Below are positions 23,053 to 24,706 of a stretch of DNA of 24,706 nt, in pieces. The stretch is taken from the NCBI GenBank assembly GCA_033854735.1, contig JAWWPY010000170.1, forward strand, positions 1 through 24,706, written 5' to 3'. The translations under genes were made by a program, and so were the position numbers. This stretch comes from JAWWPY01 sp033854735 (lineage in GTDB: Bacteria; Actinomycetota; Actinomycetes; Streptosporangiales; Streptosporangiaceae). How positions within the stretch are numbered: the first letter of the stretch is position 1; the number at the start of each line of letters is the position of its first letter. The notes beneath the pieces were generated by a model. The model ran no database searches. It saw nothing but the letters and a program-made list of their open reading frames with translations, and was not told the origin of the DNA.

Positions 23053-23222
23053 AGGCCGCTCACCAACTTCCGGCTGCGCGGCCACGGAACAGGCCGCCTT
23101 CCGGCCTTCCCGGCACGATCGGTCTGTCCGGTTTGGCCAGGGGACAGTCTAGGGGGGAAACTGGCCTGGAACGTCCAACACCGCCGAAGTGACCGGTCGG
23201 GCGCCGGCTGGAAGGGACTGAC

Positions 23223-23405
23223 ATGAGCTGCGAACACCTCATTTGCGCGCAGTGCGCTGGGCCGGTTGTCGAGGGACGCTGCGCTGCCTGCCAGGCATCG
23301 CGGGCGCAGCTGCACCACCGGCCGGCCGGCCTGAGCCTGCCCATCGTGGCCGCATTGATCCTCACGCTGCTGCTCGTTACCCTGGCGCTGCGGCTGGCCC
23401 ACTGA
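23223..23405 (+). CDS. Small zinc-ribbon membrane protein
   Basis: The product is 60 residues. Five Cys lie in the first 23 residues and include CAQC and CAAC, a likely zinc ribbon, followed by one membrane helix (LPIVAALILTLLLVTLALRL, about 39-58). It may sit in the membrane with the zinc knuckle in the cytoplasm. AAGGGA lies about 8 bases upstream of the ATG. It is divergent from ftsE and convergent with prfB, 25 bp apart, between conserved genes, so it is probably real. Function is unknown. Confidence 0.75.
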   Translation: MSCEHLICAQCAGPVVEGRCAACQASRAQLHHRPAGLSLPIVAALILTLLLVTLALRLAH

Positions 23406-23407
23406 CC

Positions 23408-23423
23408 CTCCGGCCACCCGGAG
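23408..23423. terminator. Short bidirectional hairpin between the zinc-ribbon gene and prfB
   Basis: CTCCGG and CCGGAG flank a 4-base loop in the 25-bp gap between two convergent stop codons. It may end both transcripts. Confidence 0.45.
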
Positions 23424-23430
23424 CCGGCGG

Positions 23431-24543
23431 TCATCTGCCATCGGGCTGCTTGCGCAGCCACCGGATCTCGGCCTCGATGAAATCGTCGATCTCGCCATCC
23501 ATGACTGCCGCGGTGTTCCCGGTCTCGTAGCCGGTGCGCAGGTCCTTGACGTTCTGGTACGGGTGTAGCACATAGTTGCGGATCTGGGTCCCCCAGCTGC
23601 CCGCCCCATCCCCGCGCAGCTCCTGCATCTTGGCCGCCTGCTCGGCCCGCTTACGCTCCAGCAGCTTGGCCTGGAGCACCGCCATGGCGCTGGCCCGGTT
23701 CTGGATCTGGCTGCGCTCGTTCTGGCAGGAGACCACGATCCCGGTCGGCAGGTGGGTGAGCCGGACCGCGGAGTCGGTGGTGTTCACACCCTGCCCGCCC
23801 GGCCCGGACGACCGGAACACGTCCACCCGGATCTCGTCCTCGGGGATGTCGATGCGGTCGGCCTGCTCCACCACGGGGATCACGTCCACCCCGGCGAATG
23901 AGGTCTGCCTGCGGCCCTGGTTGTCGTACTTGGAGATGCGCACCATCCGGTGCGTGCCGTGCTCCCCCCGCAGCGTGCCGTACGCGTACGGGGCCTTGAT
24001 CACGAACGTGGTGGACTTGATGCCCGCCTCTTCCGCGTAGGAGGTGTCGTAGACCTCGCTGGAGTACCCGTGCCGCTCCGCCCAGCGCAGGTAGATGCGC
24101 CGCAGCCCCTCTGCCCAGTCCGCCGCGTCCGCCCCGCCGGCCTGCGCGTTGATCGTGATCAGCGCCTCGCGGGAGTCGTACTCGCCGGACAGGAGGGTCC
24201 GGACCTCGAGCTGGTCGATCTCCTTGCGCAGGGCCGCGAGATCACGGGTCGCCTCCTCGCGGGTGGGCTCGTCGTGCTCGCTCTCGGCCAGTTCGAACAT
24301 CACCCGGGTGTCGTCGAGGCGGCGGCGCAGTCCGGTCAGCCGGCTCAGTTCCCCCTCGAGGTAGGACAGCCGGCGGGTGACCGCCTGGGCCCTCTCCTGG
24401 TCGTCCCAGAGCCCAGGGTCGGCCGCGCGCTCCCTCAGGCCGTCTGCTTCGCGCCGCATGGCCTCCGGGTCAAGGACGGACTCCACGCTGGTGAGGGTCG
24501 ACGACAGTTCCGAGATTTCGTTTGCGGGATCGGTACCTGCCAT
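23431..24543 (-). CDS. prfB: Peptide chain release factor 2 with an altered SPF motif
   Basis: The product is 370 residues. The GGQ motif that triggers peptide release is at 249-251 in SGPGGQGVN. The domain order is normal for RF2. The codon-reading tripeptide, normally Ser-Pro-Phe and read as SPF in M. tuberculosis RF2, is SKY here (204-206, codons TCC AAG TAC at 23934-23926) in RISKYDNQGRRQTSF. The rest of the loop matches actinobacterial RF2. There is no in-frame stop near codon 26, so the programmed frameshift known from other bacteria is absent. The start at ATG 24543 fits the family; TAGGCT ends 8 bases before it, suggesting a leaderless transcript. Several genes in this window end in TGA, so this RF2 must be able to read UGA. 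Confidence 0.95.
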   Translation of the reverse strand: MAGTDPANEISELSSTLTSVESVLDPEAMRREADGLRERAADPGLWDDQERAQAVTRRLSYLEGELSRLTGLRRRLDDTRVMFELAESEHDEPTREEATRDLAALRKEIDQLEVRTLLSGEYDSREALITINAQAGGADAADWAEGLRRIYLRWAERHGYSSEVYDTSYAEEAGIKSTTFVIKAPYAYGTLRGEHGTHRMVRISKYDNQGRRQTSFAGVDVIPVVEQADRIDIPEDEIRVDVFRSSGPGGQGVNTTDSAVRLTHLPTGIVVSCQNERSQIQNRASAMAVLQAKLLERKRAEQAAKMQELRGDGAGSWGTQIRNYVLHPYQNVKDLRTGYETGNTAAVMDGEIDDFIEAEIRWLRKQPDGR

Positions 24544-24625
24544 GCGGGAAAGCCTACGCGAGCGCGGGCATTCGAAAGGACGATCGCCCGCCAACGGCGG
24601 CCCCGGATCTACGCTCCATGCGAAA

Positions 24626-24706
24626 TCACGGACGTTCTGGCAGCGAACTGGCGTTCACCAGAGTGCGGATGGCACGCACCGCGACCGACAGCATCGCGAC
24701 AGTGAA
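24626..24706 (-). CDS. Possible C-terminal end of a gene cut by the window edge
   Basis: One minus-strand frame is open from the right edge to TGA at 24626-24628 and gives a 26-residue tail containing VAMLSVAVRAIRTLVNASS, a mixed hydrophobic helix, ending LPERP. The stop lies 83 bp upstream of the prfB start. Too little is present to name it, and it could be chance. Confidence 0.3.
   Translation of the reverse strand, partial: FTVAMLSVAVRAIRTLVNASSLPERP

Noticed and set aside
24400..24543. Programmed frameshift in prfB
   Set aside because: The frame is open throughout and no early in-frame TGA exists.

Overview
The window is chromosomal DNA from a high-GC actinomycete. Codon use is strongly GC-biased, and prfB, a small zinc-ribbon gene, ftsE, ftsX, smpB and ssrA sit together as is usual in Actinomycetota. 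The tmRNA tag (ANVNRTHLALAA) is of the short actinobacterial type. Species cannot be named from this; a Streptosporangiales-like or neighbouring lineage is a guess.

Region 1 (1-5400) is a catabolic cluster: an FAD-dependent amine-oxidase-type enzyme (-), an acyl-CoA dehydrogenase (+) and a Rieske non-haem iron oxygenase (-). Near-identical palindromes lie upstream of the oxidase and over the start codon of the Rieske gene, which suggests one regulator and one pathway, probably oxidative removal of groups from a (quaternary) amine or similar compound. A TIR-like/HEAT-like protein gene of unknown role lies inside the cluster and overlaps the Rieske gene tail to tail. Short GC-rich tandem repeats fill the gaps.

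Region 2 (5600-11110) looks like a cell-surface or matrix module. It holds two small secreted beta-rich proteins related to each other, an Flp-type pilin of 56 residues between them, a secreted kelch-type propeller and a membrane GT2 synthase resembling cellulose synthase. The outermost genes point inward and each is preceded by a copy of the same roughly 150-bp control region (5630-5783 and, inverted, 10951-11110). No other pilus genes are present.

Region 3 (11234-17693) is ordinary: an SRPBCC protein, an S9 peptidase of the glutamyl-endopeptidase type, a small membrane protein, a DinB-like protein, an EamA exporter and an APC permease.

Region 4 (17896-24706) is the translation-rescue and division block, mostly on the minus strand: prfB, ftsE, ftsX, smpB, a penicillin-binding-protein homologue, then ssrA with its terminator. 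Two oddities stand out. The PBP homologue has lost all three catalytic motifs (SxxK to QAFT, SxN to ACG, KTG to QVG). RF2 carries SKY where the stop-codon-reading SPF tripeptide should be. The 476-bp gap between ssrA and the PBP gene holds three strong hairpins downstream of a good promoter and may encode a small RNA.
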